Shown one piece after another: positions 26,901 through 37,813 of a stretch of 64,000 bases of DNA. Made by a program: the position numbers and the translations under genes. The first letter of the stretch is position 1; each line of letters starts with the position of its first letter. The DNA is from Styela clava (taxonomy: Eukaryota > Chordata > Ascidiacea > Stolidobranchia > Styelidae): the NCBI RefSeq assembly GCF_964204865.1, contig NC_135261.1:16244001-16308000 (forward strand), given 5' to 3'. The notes beneath the pieces were generated by a model. That model had not been told where the DNA came from. It searched no databases and saw only the letters and a list, made by a program, of their open reading frames with translations.

Positions 26901-27583
26901 GCTGGGAATTTTTTCTCAGCTATCTCGGCTTTGCAGCCTCATGCTTGACAACAATTTCATTATTGTGATTGCGCTCACTCGAGCACGACGTTGCGAGACA
27001 AAACTGACATATCTTTTCACTTCACACTTCTTTTCTGACAGACTCGATTTGATGGATATTTTTACATTTAAATATTTCTCTCCTGACTTACTCTCTCGAT
27101 GCGATTTATATTTCCCATTTATACATTTCTCTCTCGATTCAATTTACGTTTCCCAAATTTCTTTCATCCAACATGACATGTTTAATTAACAACTAGTTGA
27201 ATTATTTGACGTTTTTGACATCTTCTGCTGAACTTGCTTCTGCAATTATGGTGTCGCTGACACGATGACTTGATAGTCTTTCGCGGCTCCTCGTCAATTG
27301 CAGTCGAAGCATTGTGTGTGTTTTTTTGGGACTCGATTTATTAGTATTTTTGTTTACAATGTTTCATGTATGACGAAAATAAAATATCTGAATATCAGTT
27401 GAACGACAATGCCTAACAGTTATATGTTCTCCGTCTATCACATTATTTTTTGTACTTAGGTGTAAAGTCTCATTAGAAGACTTGAATGGAAGCCCATACG
27501 ATGTCGAAATTCAGACATACACATGGAGCAGAACCGCACATCAAAATGGGCTGCGTTATATCGGTACTGCTTACGTGTTATGA
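20999..27583 (+). CDS. secreted SMB-EndoU endoribonuclease, plus copy
   Basis: Predicted secreted RNase of the XendoU/EndoU family, model 377 aa. Exons: 20999-21077, 21461-21608, 22004-22080, 22268-22403, 23214-23413, 23830-23929, 24137-24275, 25037-25167, 27460-27583; all GT-AG and in frame. I chose the ATG at 20999 over the in-frame ATG at 21011 because it aligns with the paralogue's start. Residues 1-26 are a signal peptide. A somatomedin-B domain spans 36-73 with eight Cys (36, 40, 50, 52, 56, 62, 63, 73). Residues 77-101 form a five-Cys segment. The EndoU domain follows, with GFEHVFLGE (Glu249, His250, Glu255), GFHNW (His265) and GHRK (Lys308). The next motif reads GTTPEWEF...VIT, where the paralogue and the family normally have Tyr-Thr. 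The last intron contains a decayed LINE. Human ENDOU has the same order: signal, SMB, EndoU. Confidence 0.9.
23548..23640. repeat. dispersed repeat, copy 1
   Basis: 'attaccggaccaattgctttaaaattttcagtggtcaaagattgta' is nearly repeated at 52660-52750. The rest of both copies has diverged. Family unknown. It lies in intron 5 of the plus-strand EndoU gene. Confidence 0.55.
24455..24605 (-). mobile_element. SINE fragment
   Basis: The reverse complement matches the 3' half of the SINE at 41105-41400: 'ggactggtaaccggacgagaggccgtggtttgcc' followed by 'attaagccgccttatcggctttcctctcc'. The promoter part is missing. It sits in intron 7 of the plus-strand EndoU gene. Confidence 0.65.
25540..26790 (+). mobile_element. 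decayed non-LTR retrotransposon (RT)
   Basis: Broken reading frames encode reverse transcriptase blocks in the right order: NYRPISIL, then SQFRFQ, DFTKVFDTVNH, LINDLA, then ENWMELNKLTLNVNKSK (thumb region with the LN..KTK-like motif) and FKYLGIHID. Downstream are IKDIYKIEVMKIMH and WNMLSFAIR, which resemble the C-terminal tail of Jockey/CR1-type elements. Several stops and frameshifts; the Y/F-ADD catalytic block is not visible, so it is dead. It lies in the last intron of the plus-strand EndoU gene. Confidence 0.85.
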
Positions 27584-28429
27584 AGAATTGAGAGCAAGCA
27601 GAAAAGCGTAAATCTTGTCTAATATCTACCTAAAAAGAGAACATTAAGAATAGAATTAGCCAAAACTAATAGTAGCATGTACACATTGAAATTTATAATA
27701 TCTCACGCGAACTAACAAAATTGACGGCAAAAAATATTAACTTTGAATGTCAATGCATGGTTTGTCACGCATGGTTCGATTTTGCAATATTTGCCTATTT
27801 GGGATGCTATCTTTTAATCAATAGGCTTTTTTAGAACACGGGGCAACACAGTTTAGTAATTGTTGCAATATTTATATAAAAAAAATTATAACTTTAAAAA
27901 AACTGCTAGGAATAATGAAATTTCTTGTTTCAAGTTCGAACAAATATGTTTGTGGGGTAATTTTTTACCTTCTTTCTTGATAAATCGTTCTGCGTAGCGA
28001 CAAAAATCATTTTCAGTCAGGTCGTAAATTTGATATTTTCTGCTCTTTTACTTCTTTATCGTGCCTGTCCAATTATATAATACACAATAGATATATCAAC
28101 ACCAGGATCCATGTGAATTGATTTACAGTATATATATATACTAAACTACAACATAAAAATATATATGCTATTTTATATTTCATGATCATACATTTCTGTA
28201 ATCCGACACTTGGAAAAACAAATTACACAACCATGCAATACAATTTTATTAGCTAATTTGGGAAGAAAATTTTGGGTGAAATTAAAAATAGGACAATGGA
28301 ATTATTCTTGTCGTTTTGTTTTGTTCAAATCTGACTAGCTATTTTAGGCAGTGTGTTGTCGATGAGGTTTTGCGTTTTCCGTTTAAATTCCCATGAACAG
28401 ATGTTTTCACAACAAGTTTGAGTAAATCC
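27584..28429. other. intergenic, nothing recognised
   Basis: AT-rich DNA downstream of EndoU(+). No clear AATAAA close to the stop and no gene or repeat boundary identified. Confidence 0.45.
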
Positions 28430-28780
28430 CTCGCGCATTTTTCACCACGTTTGGAATGTCTGCATTTATGCGTTCAGACAGAGGTTCTGCTTTTATGAGT
28501 CAGAAACTTCGCTCTTTTGTTATTGGCGAAGGTATTGCCATGAAACGTTTGCCTGTGCAACTGTGTCAGATAATCCACGTCTGTATGTTCTATATACTTC
28601 GTTGGATGTCAAGACAAATTCTTTATAGAAAAATGAGCAAGAAGTTAAAAAGCGAACCTTTCATTGCTGGGTGAAGTCGTGCTTCTGGAAGCAAATTCAA
28701 AATATGCCCGTGTTCACTTTCCCAATGGCAGAAAAAAAACTATGGTGTCAAAATTGTACAGATAAACAAAGTACCAATGG
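28430..28780 (+). pseudogene. Gypsy-type integrase fragment
   Basis: The frame around 28450-28560 reads FGMSAFMRSDRGSAFMSQ, the Gypsy integrase core around the second catalytic Asp (family form: SDRGSAFMS). After frameshifts, another stretch near 28670-28760 reads SKYARVHFPNGR, which resembles the region after the integrase C-terminal domain in Gypsy elements. No LTRs or other pol domains were seen. This is a dead fragment. Confidence 0.7.
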
Positions 28781-29384
28781 TATAAAACATAAAGCATCAT
28801 GGTCGGGGACAAATTTAGACAATGATAGGTCAGGGATACCAAGTCATAAAGTGACCCATTTTTCGGAGACACGTCAAGTTACCGAAACCGACTTATATCT
28901 GTGCCATTATGCAAGGTTACATCAAACTCGCAAGAAATACAAGGCATGGCGTGGGCATAGTACAAATTGCTGGATGCAAAAAAATAGTAAAATGCTGAAA
29001 TTCGTGGCACACTTCGTACATATCTTCTTATAACACGTCGCATTCGTCGTCGGCGACGGGTTTTCTCAGTTTACATTTTACTATTCTATTTTGGTTAACA
29101 CCGTGACAATTTGTTTGTTACCTGATTACTAATACATATGATGTAACACCGCTCATCGTCCGGTTGCCAGCCCGGATAAGGTGTGACAGTAAGTAATGTA
29201 CCAGTTCACCGTTGTGGTTACATGGACTTGTTTGGACGGCGCAGATAGCGCTAGCCAATCTGTAGTAGGCAGCTTGCTTTATTACGACATCTCTTTATCT
29301 GCGATTCATAAACCAATGATGCACAGGATGTTTTCAAACTCAAGGAGTGTGTTAAATATTCAATCACATATTAGTTAACTTTTT

Positions 29385-29426
29385 AGGCGCACTAGTGCGG
29401 CGCGGCGGCACCTTTGAGAACCGCTG
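29385..29426. mobile_element. hAT right-end fragment
   Basis: 'gcgcggcggcacctttgagaaccgctg' matches a common hAT right terminus (TTTGAGAACCnCTG). No matching left end was found upstream. Confidence 0.4.
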
Positions 29427-29429
29427 CCG

Positions 29430-30540
29430 TAGGGCATCTCGCGTTATAATGCAACATGATAGTTTCGAATTCTGAATCGCTTTCTTTGTATAATTCAGTA
29501 AACAGACGAAAGTTCAGAGCGTCCGCATATTATGCGAACTTTAGGACTTCACCTGAATGTCTACAATCCACACAGCACTGTGGATTCCTAACAATTCACG
29601 ATCAGGTTCATATGCATTTCATAAACAATGGTCAACATCTATTTATATTTCCTGTAATGAACTTGATACAATCACAAACCTTTGGTACTCAATAAAATCT
29701 TCATAATGGTGTCTTATTTTCGAGACAAAAACACTGTACTAGCGGACCCCTAAGTGACCGCGAACCCCAATTTGAGAATGTTTTAGACTTAGAAGGTATA
29801 CGAGAAAGAGATAGTAAGTGAAAAAAAAACTTATTTTTCAGGATTATGAAAATTAAAGAACAAGGAAGTCCGGTATACAATTAATATTTTCATTCGATTT
29901 GTTTTATCAATAAAGATAATAATATGTTTGAGAAGTAAAACCAGATAAAATTAATGTCTCCACTACCGCTCACTTTTTCGATTCCAAAATTGGCCCAATA
30001 TTTAAGCACATAAAACAATAGTACAATAAGTGTCTGTGAAACGATCTTGAAATCTGTGAAAAATTTGATCCTAAGTTAGGCTCCTTGGCGTAGTTATTTG
30101 ATCTTTGTAACTTTATATTTGAGCATTGCTCTCTTGTTCACTGATAGCCTGCATGCATCTCCATCGCGTAATTAAAAGTTATTTTAATATTATTTTAATT
30201 ATCAACCACGCACAATATATATACTTACTTGTGCGAAGTAGTTAAAGCCTTATCTCTACTTCCATTATTGCGTCATTCATTACGTCATATACGTAATTTG
30301 TATGTTAACGTTGGTGTGATCTGCCAGCGATAGGTAAATCCCGCACAGTGACATTAACAATATTATTAGGTAACAGTTGATTATTACGTCACAGAGAACA
30401 TTACAAATCACCGAAATAGCTCTAAATCTCAAATTATTCGTTTCGAGATATCGTGGACAATAATGGTTGTTTTATCGAGATATTCGAATACGAAAATGTT
30501 CCTTGCTTGAGCAAAGAAATTTGATTCAGAATAAAAGAAG
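29430..30540. other. intergenic, upstream of unknown gene
   Basis: AT-rich, no gene recognised. The right part presumably holds the promoter of the gene starting at 30541; I saw no specific core element. Confidence 0.4.
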
Positions 30541-33500
30541 ATGGGAGTAGGAGAAAAATTGAAGAGGTGGATCTTTTGCAGAAAAAGAGCAAAGGATTAT
30601 GAAGTTGATTCATCGCAAAGTTCAGATAGAAAAAAGGTTGTTAACATTTGAAAAAAAAAATTAATTGATGTTCATTATTGAAATTTAATGAAAGTTTAAT
30701 TACATGTTACACATTGCGAGCGAAGGCTCTCATCATATTTAGAGTCGGTTTAAAAGTTGTGATGAAGTAGTAGAAATCTCTCGTTCTCCGCGTACATAGC
30801 GTGGTGAGAATTAAGGGTTTACCCGGTGCATTGCTCATATATCCGAGACCGAGATAAAATTCTTTGTACATTCTTTAATGATATTAGCTACGGCGCTAAA
30901 TATCAATATGGGAAGAACGTTCAAACATACACTTGTTTAATTTTCCCCGATTTCGAAGATATAAATAAAATTTCAAATCAGGTTTTTGCTGTCGTCTCAT
31001 CTCAATCGGAATAAAAATGTGTGTTTGTGACGTCACACAAATATAATAATCATACTTCCCTAGGTAGAGCAATATTGATTTTGTAGGGCGTTGAGAGCGA
31101 TACTTGAATTAATAGTATTCACATAATTAAAGTAAAATTTTACAAAATAATGAACGGGTTGAAATATAGTATAGCTACTGAACTTACCGACTTTTTCGTT
31201 TTCTACAGAAACGTAATGCGAGGCTTCAACGGTGGATGTGGCTGGCGACACAAGTTTTGCTGGTTCGTAACTCTCATGCACACAGGCGATTGTCTGACTA
31301 GTTTATTTGGATTTGAATATGAAATTCAAGTTTAAGAATGTAGCGTTTATTATATTGGTGATGTAAACTTTCGGACTTCATTCTACAGTAATGTCAAAAT
31401 CTGGGATCATAATAACGATTTATTCACTGTTTAACTATCGTTTTAGTCGCCATTTTTCTGCATTGGAGGACAAAAACGTCCGAACGATGATTTTGATCCG
31501 ATAGTTCTGGATTTTGGTTTCGGCGACAATGAAATATGGATAGATCCAATGACTTATAACAATGAAAGAACTCAGGATAAAACAGCTGCTGGTGATAATG
31601 TAATAATGATTTTGTAATGTTTTTTTTGTGACAATTTTCTTAAATAATGAATGGTAGGACGCCTAACAGTTATTCAAGTGGAGCTCATGATTTTACGAAA
31701 ATTAGTGAATAATTACAGCAGTGAATAATTAAACGTTTTCAACTAAATAATATTAATTGCAGGTCAGTGTTTTATCTGGAGATTCTCTCGTGGTTCTGTT
31801 TGGTCAAAAGAAAAAGGAGGAAAAGTTGCTGAAAAAAGAACCTTTGGTATGAGATATCATTTTCATTTGAGTTATAAAAGATTAAACTAAAGCATTATGT
31901 AATACCAATGTGATATCAAATGTAAATGAGACCGTAACAAAATATTCTCAATATAAATTATTTTTAACTTTGATAGAACACAAATGAAATGTTTGTAAAA
32001 TAGAGTGTATTCTGTAATAGACTATTCCCATAATGTCATCCATTGAATACGTTTCTCTTTTATTCCAGGACATCGAGAGTATAAAAGTAAAAATTATTGA
32101 AAGAACGAAATCGTTCGAGGTTTGGTTTGTATAAAGTCTTTAAACAAATTTGTGATATTTGATTAATATCTGACGAAATATTCTTGTAATATTGCATTTC
32201 TGTAAAGACCCATTTATAAGTCTGTCGATAATACATAGCCACAAGCACAGTGTAGTGGTGGCTACCTTTAATGATCCTGGCATTCCCGATTACAGAAGCT
32301 CGATTATCGTTGAAATTCTGTTGTATAATTGACAACACCCGATTAATCTTTCAATATTTATAACACTCACCCTTCTTATAAAAAATATGGTACTCCGGTA
32401 GTAAGTATGTGAACCAAGATGGTGGACACCGGAACGTAGTATGTGTACCAGGTTTGGGTTAGGCCATAATTTCAGGTACAAATACTACGGGAATCATTTA
32501 GCTATTCCCCAAACTCGTAGTAGAACTAAAATAAGGAAAATTAGAATAAAATTATGGCTTAACCTTAACCTGGTACACATACTACGTTCCGGTGTCAACC
32601 ATCTTGATGCATATACTACGGGAGCGCCAAAAATAGTAATACGCAGTATTAAATTTATTATATAGAATCTTCCAGGAATGGTGTTTGATGAAAATGAACT
32701 CGTTTTGGAAAATTTGAAGGTAACACAAGTTGAGTTTAAATCTCGAAGTAGAAAAATTAATTTGAATAATGAACAATAATATTTCAACTATATATATATG
32801 ACTAATACTATGAGTTCAAATAGAAGTAATCGTATTTAGAGAATAAATACGCAACATTATTTATATATATTCAAGTAATCAAGTTAATGATGAAAGGCCT
32901 TTGCGCTATACGTTTCAAAACTTCTCATGAACAGGGTAAAGTAACATACCGTCGTCCAAAGACAGCACCTCCAACACGAGAAGCAGCTCGTTACTCACCC
33001 GCCGAAGCATTTTGGACTCCACTTGATGACACTGGTATTGGTCTTCGTCAAATTAATCAGGAGCTTCCAAGTCTTCAACAATATGTGGAAGCACGCGAGG
33101 TAAAGAAAATAAAAATAAGTTAAGAAATCAAATCACTGCACCATGATGCACAAGGTACCCAAAAATATGGAATTAATAAATTCAAAACAGCAAACAAATT
33201 TCATTATTTTCAAGTTAACATGTTATTAAAACAAAAACTTATTACGGTTTGTAGAAAAAGAGACGACAAAGAAGATCGGCCACGGCTCACTCTTTTCCGA
33301 GCAACATCAAAAAATCCAGCATGGAAAACTTGCAGGTTACTGAATGTGGTGTTTTCTATCATTATAAACTACTACTAAATGGTGTCTATATATATTAAAG
33401 AAGAAAATTGCTTATCTAAAGGGAAAACGGAAAAAAAAGAATTAGAAAAAAATTGTGGTCTTTGTGTACAACCATATACTGTACTGTAAATATACCGTAT

Positions 33501-34446
33501 GCCATATACTGTAAAGTCGTAGAAGTTGGTCGACACAAAATAATTTAATTAATTACTTATTCATAATTTGAGTTTTTTTCAGATTATGAAAGACGTTAAG
33601 TTAACGCTCGATCATGTATTGGATAAAGTTTCAATTTTACAAGAGGTTCGTTAAACACATTTGAGGTGAAAACGTATAATAGTTAGTTTAGAATATATTC
33701 AGCAGACCCAATGGTTTATGACCAGAGGAAAAGTACTTCTTTTATTTAATAAAAAACGATAGAATAGATTCAAATATATTCTTATTTATGATTTGTTAGG
33801 TTGAAAATGAAGCAAAAGATTTCATCAACATGATAGTTGACAGAGTGTTAGAGATTGAAGACATCAAAGAAATTCTACAATCTCCGTTAAACTCAGTGAG
33901 TGGTAAACTGTTGGCAGAATAACGTGAATTAGCATGATTTACTTGTGTATTGCTATAATACCATTATCATTTTTTCACAGTAAATTTCCAAACTATCCTT
34001 CATATGATAAAGCTATTGTTTCTCATTCAAATAAATAGCTAGCATATTCCAAGCTACACAACCTTATTGCTACTTATGACGTTTATGAAGTGAATTAATA
34101 CGAAGCAATTTCTTACAATCTCCTCATTTTGTTACGTCTACTTAATTTCAGGAAAGCGATTTGTTTTCATCAATGTCTTCAGACTGTGATAGTCTTGATA
34201 TAACCGATTTGTTGTGCGACATTGACGAAATTGAGCAGGTAAGAACATATGGTCGTAAGAACATAAGAATATATGGTTTTTGGATACACAGACAGTTTAA
34301 TTATTCGAAAAAGAGTGCTCTTGTAGATAAGCTGTTTTGGTATTTAATTAAATTTTTCTCTAACTTTGCAGAAAAGTAATCTTCAGCAACCATCCGACGA
34401 TAAAGAGAGTGGACAATGTTTTGTTGCTGATGATAACCAGCTCTAA
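30541..34446 (+). CDS. unrecognised protein, 12 symmetric exons
   Basis: I do not recognise this protein. Proposed exons: 30541-30636, 31209-31262, 31447-31599, 31763-31846, 32069-32119, 32666-32719, 32935-33099, 33255-33335, 33583-33645, 33800-33895, 34152-34238, 34372-34446. Every exon is a multiple of three and every junction is phase 0, giving a 352-aa open model. Exon 2 is the least certain: its donor is gttcgt, and the frame closes shortly after. No signal peptide or clear membrane segment. Residues 1-50 are basic (KLKRW, CRKRAK). Residues 51-100 contain DFGFGDNEIWIDPMTY. Residues 165-246 are rich in Arg, Pro and Ser with KKRRQRR, a possible nuclear localisation signal. Residues 247-296 are a charged amphipathic stretch (KDVKLTLDHVLDKV, VDRVLEIEDIKEIL) likely to form a coiled coil. 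The tail is acidic (SSDCDSLDITDLLCDIDEIEQ). Probably intracellular; function unknown. Confidence 0.65.
32389..32628. repeat. palindromic MITE, family B, copy 1
   Basis: About 240 bp fold-back. The left arm 'ggtactccggtagtaagtatgtgaaccaagatggtgga' and 'cgtagtatgtgtaccaggtttggg' are mirrored by 'ctggtacacatactacg' and 'accatcttgatgcatatactacgggagcgcc'. It lies in an intron of the unknown gene. Related copies are at 39393, 42461 and 57902. Confidence 0.75.
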
Positions 34447-35956
34447 CAAATGAGATGAATACCGGGTTCTATTTATGATTTTCCTCCTTGTCTTTTTTTA
34501 TTTTCTCATGTATTCAAATACATTATTTTTGTCTCACTTTGTTGTTGTCACTTCAATTTAATTTCGGGTAATGTGAAAGGCGTGGTCATCACTTAAACTG
34601 ATTCTCTCTTGGCATTGCTGGTCTTGTCCAGTAGCCTATCGGTTTGGCAGTCCAATTTTGCTCTGTTCGCTTTTCTTATTCCAATGTGTACATTTTTATT
34701 ATTACATTTTTATTATTACAATTTTCAATAATTTGTTTTGAAAAAACGCCAGGAATCACTAGACTACTAGAGCATTTATACTCGATTGATTCTTGTACAG
34801 CGAAGAAATATATCACAGGAAATTCACATTAGGCAGAACTATGATACCATTATTGGCATTTTTATCAGAACGATTACGATCTTAATTGAGCTAACTTGCT
34901 TCATTGACAAATATGCACTTTACGAAGACTAATTGTAATGTACAATGACAGTTTGGTCTTCCACGCGGCTTCGTATAGCAAAAAGATTTTATGTTGTAAT
35001 AGGAATGAAACAGTCATCTTTTGTTGCGTGATATCCATTCTACGTTATTCTTTAAAATCATTAAAGTGGCTATGTCCGCTATGCTCGTCCTAAAAAAGCT
35101 ATGTCTCTACTAAAACGTTCTTAGTAAAATTGCTATGCCTCTACTGAAATCGCTATGTCCGCTATGCCTCTACTAAATGGCACTGCTCGCTATGTCTCCA
35201 ATGTGCGTCTTCTTATAATACTACGTTGAAACCTGATTTTACGGGTATATGAACACAAACAACTACAACTGTAGAAATATTGCCTGGGCAGTGGGCACTC
35301 TCGTCGGTACCAGGGAGGAAATTCGACTACATGAACTACTCGACTACCGAGAAGATTGATAAGTTGTCCGTATTGTCACATTTTCTATGGCGACGTTGCC
35401 TTTGTTGGCGTTTCTGAATTTTGTTTAGACGACGAATGTGAGCTTCGTAGCCGAATAGGAAGCCGACGGTCGCATGAGTCTCAACTCGCCTGCAAGGCAA
35501 TCGATATCTATCCAACCCTCACCAGCCGGACCAATTGCTCACGAAATTCGATATCATTGATCGAGTTGCAGGCAAATTAACTACTAGGTGGAGAGAAAGC
35601 ATGGTATCAAAAAGACTGTACAACCTTATCACACAGCGAGCTTTGCAAAGCAGGTGCGAAATACGGAGAGCAACCGCGCGAACTGATAGTGAAAAAGCTG
35701 CTGTCAGCATCGGTCAAAGGTCATGAAGTTGGTAATTGTATACAGTAGTCGTTGTCGTTGTGGCTTTCCGTGGTGTACGGTAATTCTGATTTTTTTATTG
35801 TTCTTCCTTTGTATGATTGTGTTTTATTCAAGTAAATATTCAAAATTTAAGAGTGTCTGTGGCATCTCGGGGTTTATTTAGGATTTCATATTGTTCTCTT
35901 TTATGCATGTGTTTGATTAAGTAAATATGTTACCATATTCCATACCTGTTACCGTA
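34447..35956. other. intergenic, nothing recognised
   Basis: Contains a short-period patch at 35065-35205 with repeated 'gctatgtc', 'ctactaaa' and 'cgctatg' words, and open frames at 35356-35726 without recognisable domains. No gene could be supported. Confidence 0.4.
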
Positions 35957-35964
35957 CCGGTACC

Positions 35965-36611
35965 CCAGTCTGGATTTCATGGCCTTTTCGAACGAGAAAT
36001 CGGGCGTGCAATCAGAAATTCCCGCGTGCAAATAAGAATTTCTGGCGTGCAATTATAGCTCACGGCGTGCAAAACAACTGCGCCCGCTAAACTGATTTCG
36101 AACTAAGATACGGTACCTCTCAATACATCCGCGTAAAAATAAGTTGGATCATAGCAAAAATGGACGTTTGACCTTTGACCCCCAAAACATTATTTCTATA
36201 TTTTGTCACTAATTTTGAGAGTGTTTGTGCGACTTTAGATACCGGTACTGTTCAGTACATCCGTGTAAAATTATTGTATTAAAAATACGCTGAATCAGAG
36301 CCATAACTGGCCAGCGTCGGTGAGGAGGCGATTTTTCTCACGGGATTCCTATCATTCAACACGATATGGTGATTTTTGCTTCGCATTTTTCGATGAGGCC
36401 AAATCTTGCAAGCAAGTATTAGTCGACAATTGTGAAGTTATAATTTTTTGGCATCTTTATATTACTAGATTATTGATTTAAAAACTATTTAAACCGATTT
36501 ACATTGGTGAGCAATTGCAAATTTTTGGCGTGCAAAATTGAATTCGCTCGCGTGCATTTTTGTGGAGCGCTAGCGCCCTCGGGCGTGCATCTGCCATGGA
36601 ATCCAGTCTGG
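35965..36611. mobile_element. hAT-like MITE with GCGTGCA motifs
   Basis: 647-bp element. The left end CCAGTCTGGATTTCATGGC pairs with the right end GCCATGGAATCCAGTCTGG. The flanks are CCGGTACC on both sides (35957-35964 and 36612-36619), consistent with an 8-bp target duplication. A caveat is that the right flank is itself a run of 'ggtacc' repeats. Near the left end GCGTGCA occurs four times within 80 bp and near the right end three times, all in the same orientation. These look like subterminal transposase-binding motifs. No coding capacity. Confidence 0.65.
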
Positions 36612-37813
36612 CCGGTACCGGTACCGGTACCACCTGTCTGCCTGTGCTGTACCGGTAATCCAGTGAGATTTGTTGAAAAATTTAGTTTAAATGAAGTTGC
36701 GGCGTGTAACAATATTTTGTGTTTCTTGTTTTTAGTTTATAATGCACTGTTAGTGTGAGGCTCTTTTTTGACCAGGATTTCATTACCGGTATTCAGTCAG
36801 TTTTCAGGCTCGCACAGCCGTCTGGTTTCAGGACGCCTTGCTGACAGCTCTTGTCTTAGGGAGAGTTGATTATTTATATACTTCCGTAAGGATTACAAAT
36901 TTTAACCTGAAATTTGTGAAAACTAACAAAGATCTTCTTAAATCAGCAAAATCACAATAAAAATTTAAATACCAAAAATACTAATTTCTTGTGTTTTTTG
37001 TTAAATATTTAAATCTACCTAGTGAAAATAGTACATTTCCCTGTTTTAGTTTATTTTGCATTTATGCGTTAAAGAATCAACATCTCACAACTTTCGTTGA
37101 TTATCATAAATTTATTTGCAGTTTGGAAAATAACGGTGCACGAAGCACAGCGCGCACTGTTTCTTTTGACGTTATTCGTGTTTCACAAGCTTCTGTTGCA
37201 TCATTTTTCGAATTCTAGACATTAAGATTAAAGTGTCCCGGAATGGTTTAACACAAAGTTGGCAACCCTATCTGACAGCCTGACTATGTCACCAAAAATC
37301 ACGCAATGTAGCTAGGCTATACTGGTAATTCACTTGCTTCGTATATCATCTCTTTTTCTTATGGACAACTATAGTTTTATCTTAATACATGTAATAACAA
37401 GTACTACCAACACAAAATTACAATTTATATTCAAAATTTGATAAGCCAATCTCACTTTCAGACTTTCTTTTTTGGGTGACAACATTAACCCAGCCTGGTG
37501 GTTCATTGAAGTACCCTTCACAAATATTAGCTTCACTTTATCGTTAGTACTATTATTTACATTCTTGCTCACTCTCAGACACTAACATTTAGACTGGCAG
37601 GTTTTCTAGTTTTTATTTTTCATTTTCTGAGCCAAATATAGAAAGAAAAGGTATGAAAGAAAGCAGTTGATTAATGAAAAGCTGGTATTTTTACTCTATG
37701 GTTATGGCTGTATGGTAGTGATCATAAGAATACAGAAATACCTTTACTGCTTTAAATTGTTAATCTTTTCTGTTGATATTTTGCAGTGATTGTACAAGAT
37801 AATAAATAGTAAA
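36612..37813. other. intergenic, upstream of UNC-50
   Basis: Begins with a short 'ggtacc' microsatellite (36612-36640). The rest shows no gene. A pyrimidine-rich acceptor-like 'ttgatattttgcag' at 37772-37786 just before the UNC-50 start could mark a 5' untranslated exon further upstream. Confidence 0.4.

Noticed and set aside
31447-31599. WIDPMTY in the unknown gene resembles the Eph receptor juxtamembrane motif
   Set aside because: No membrane segment before it and no kinase domain after it. Treated as chance resemblance.
35356-35726. Overlapping 60-75 codon open frames on both strands
   Set aside because: No domain, start context, splice signals or paralogue; frames on both strands suggest composition only.
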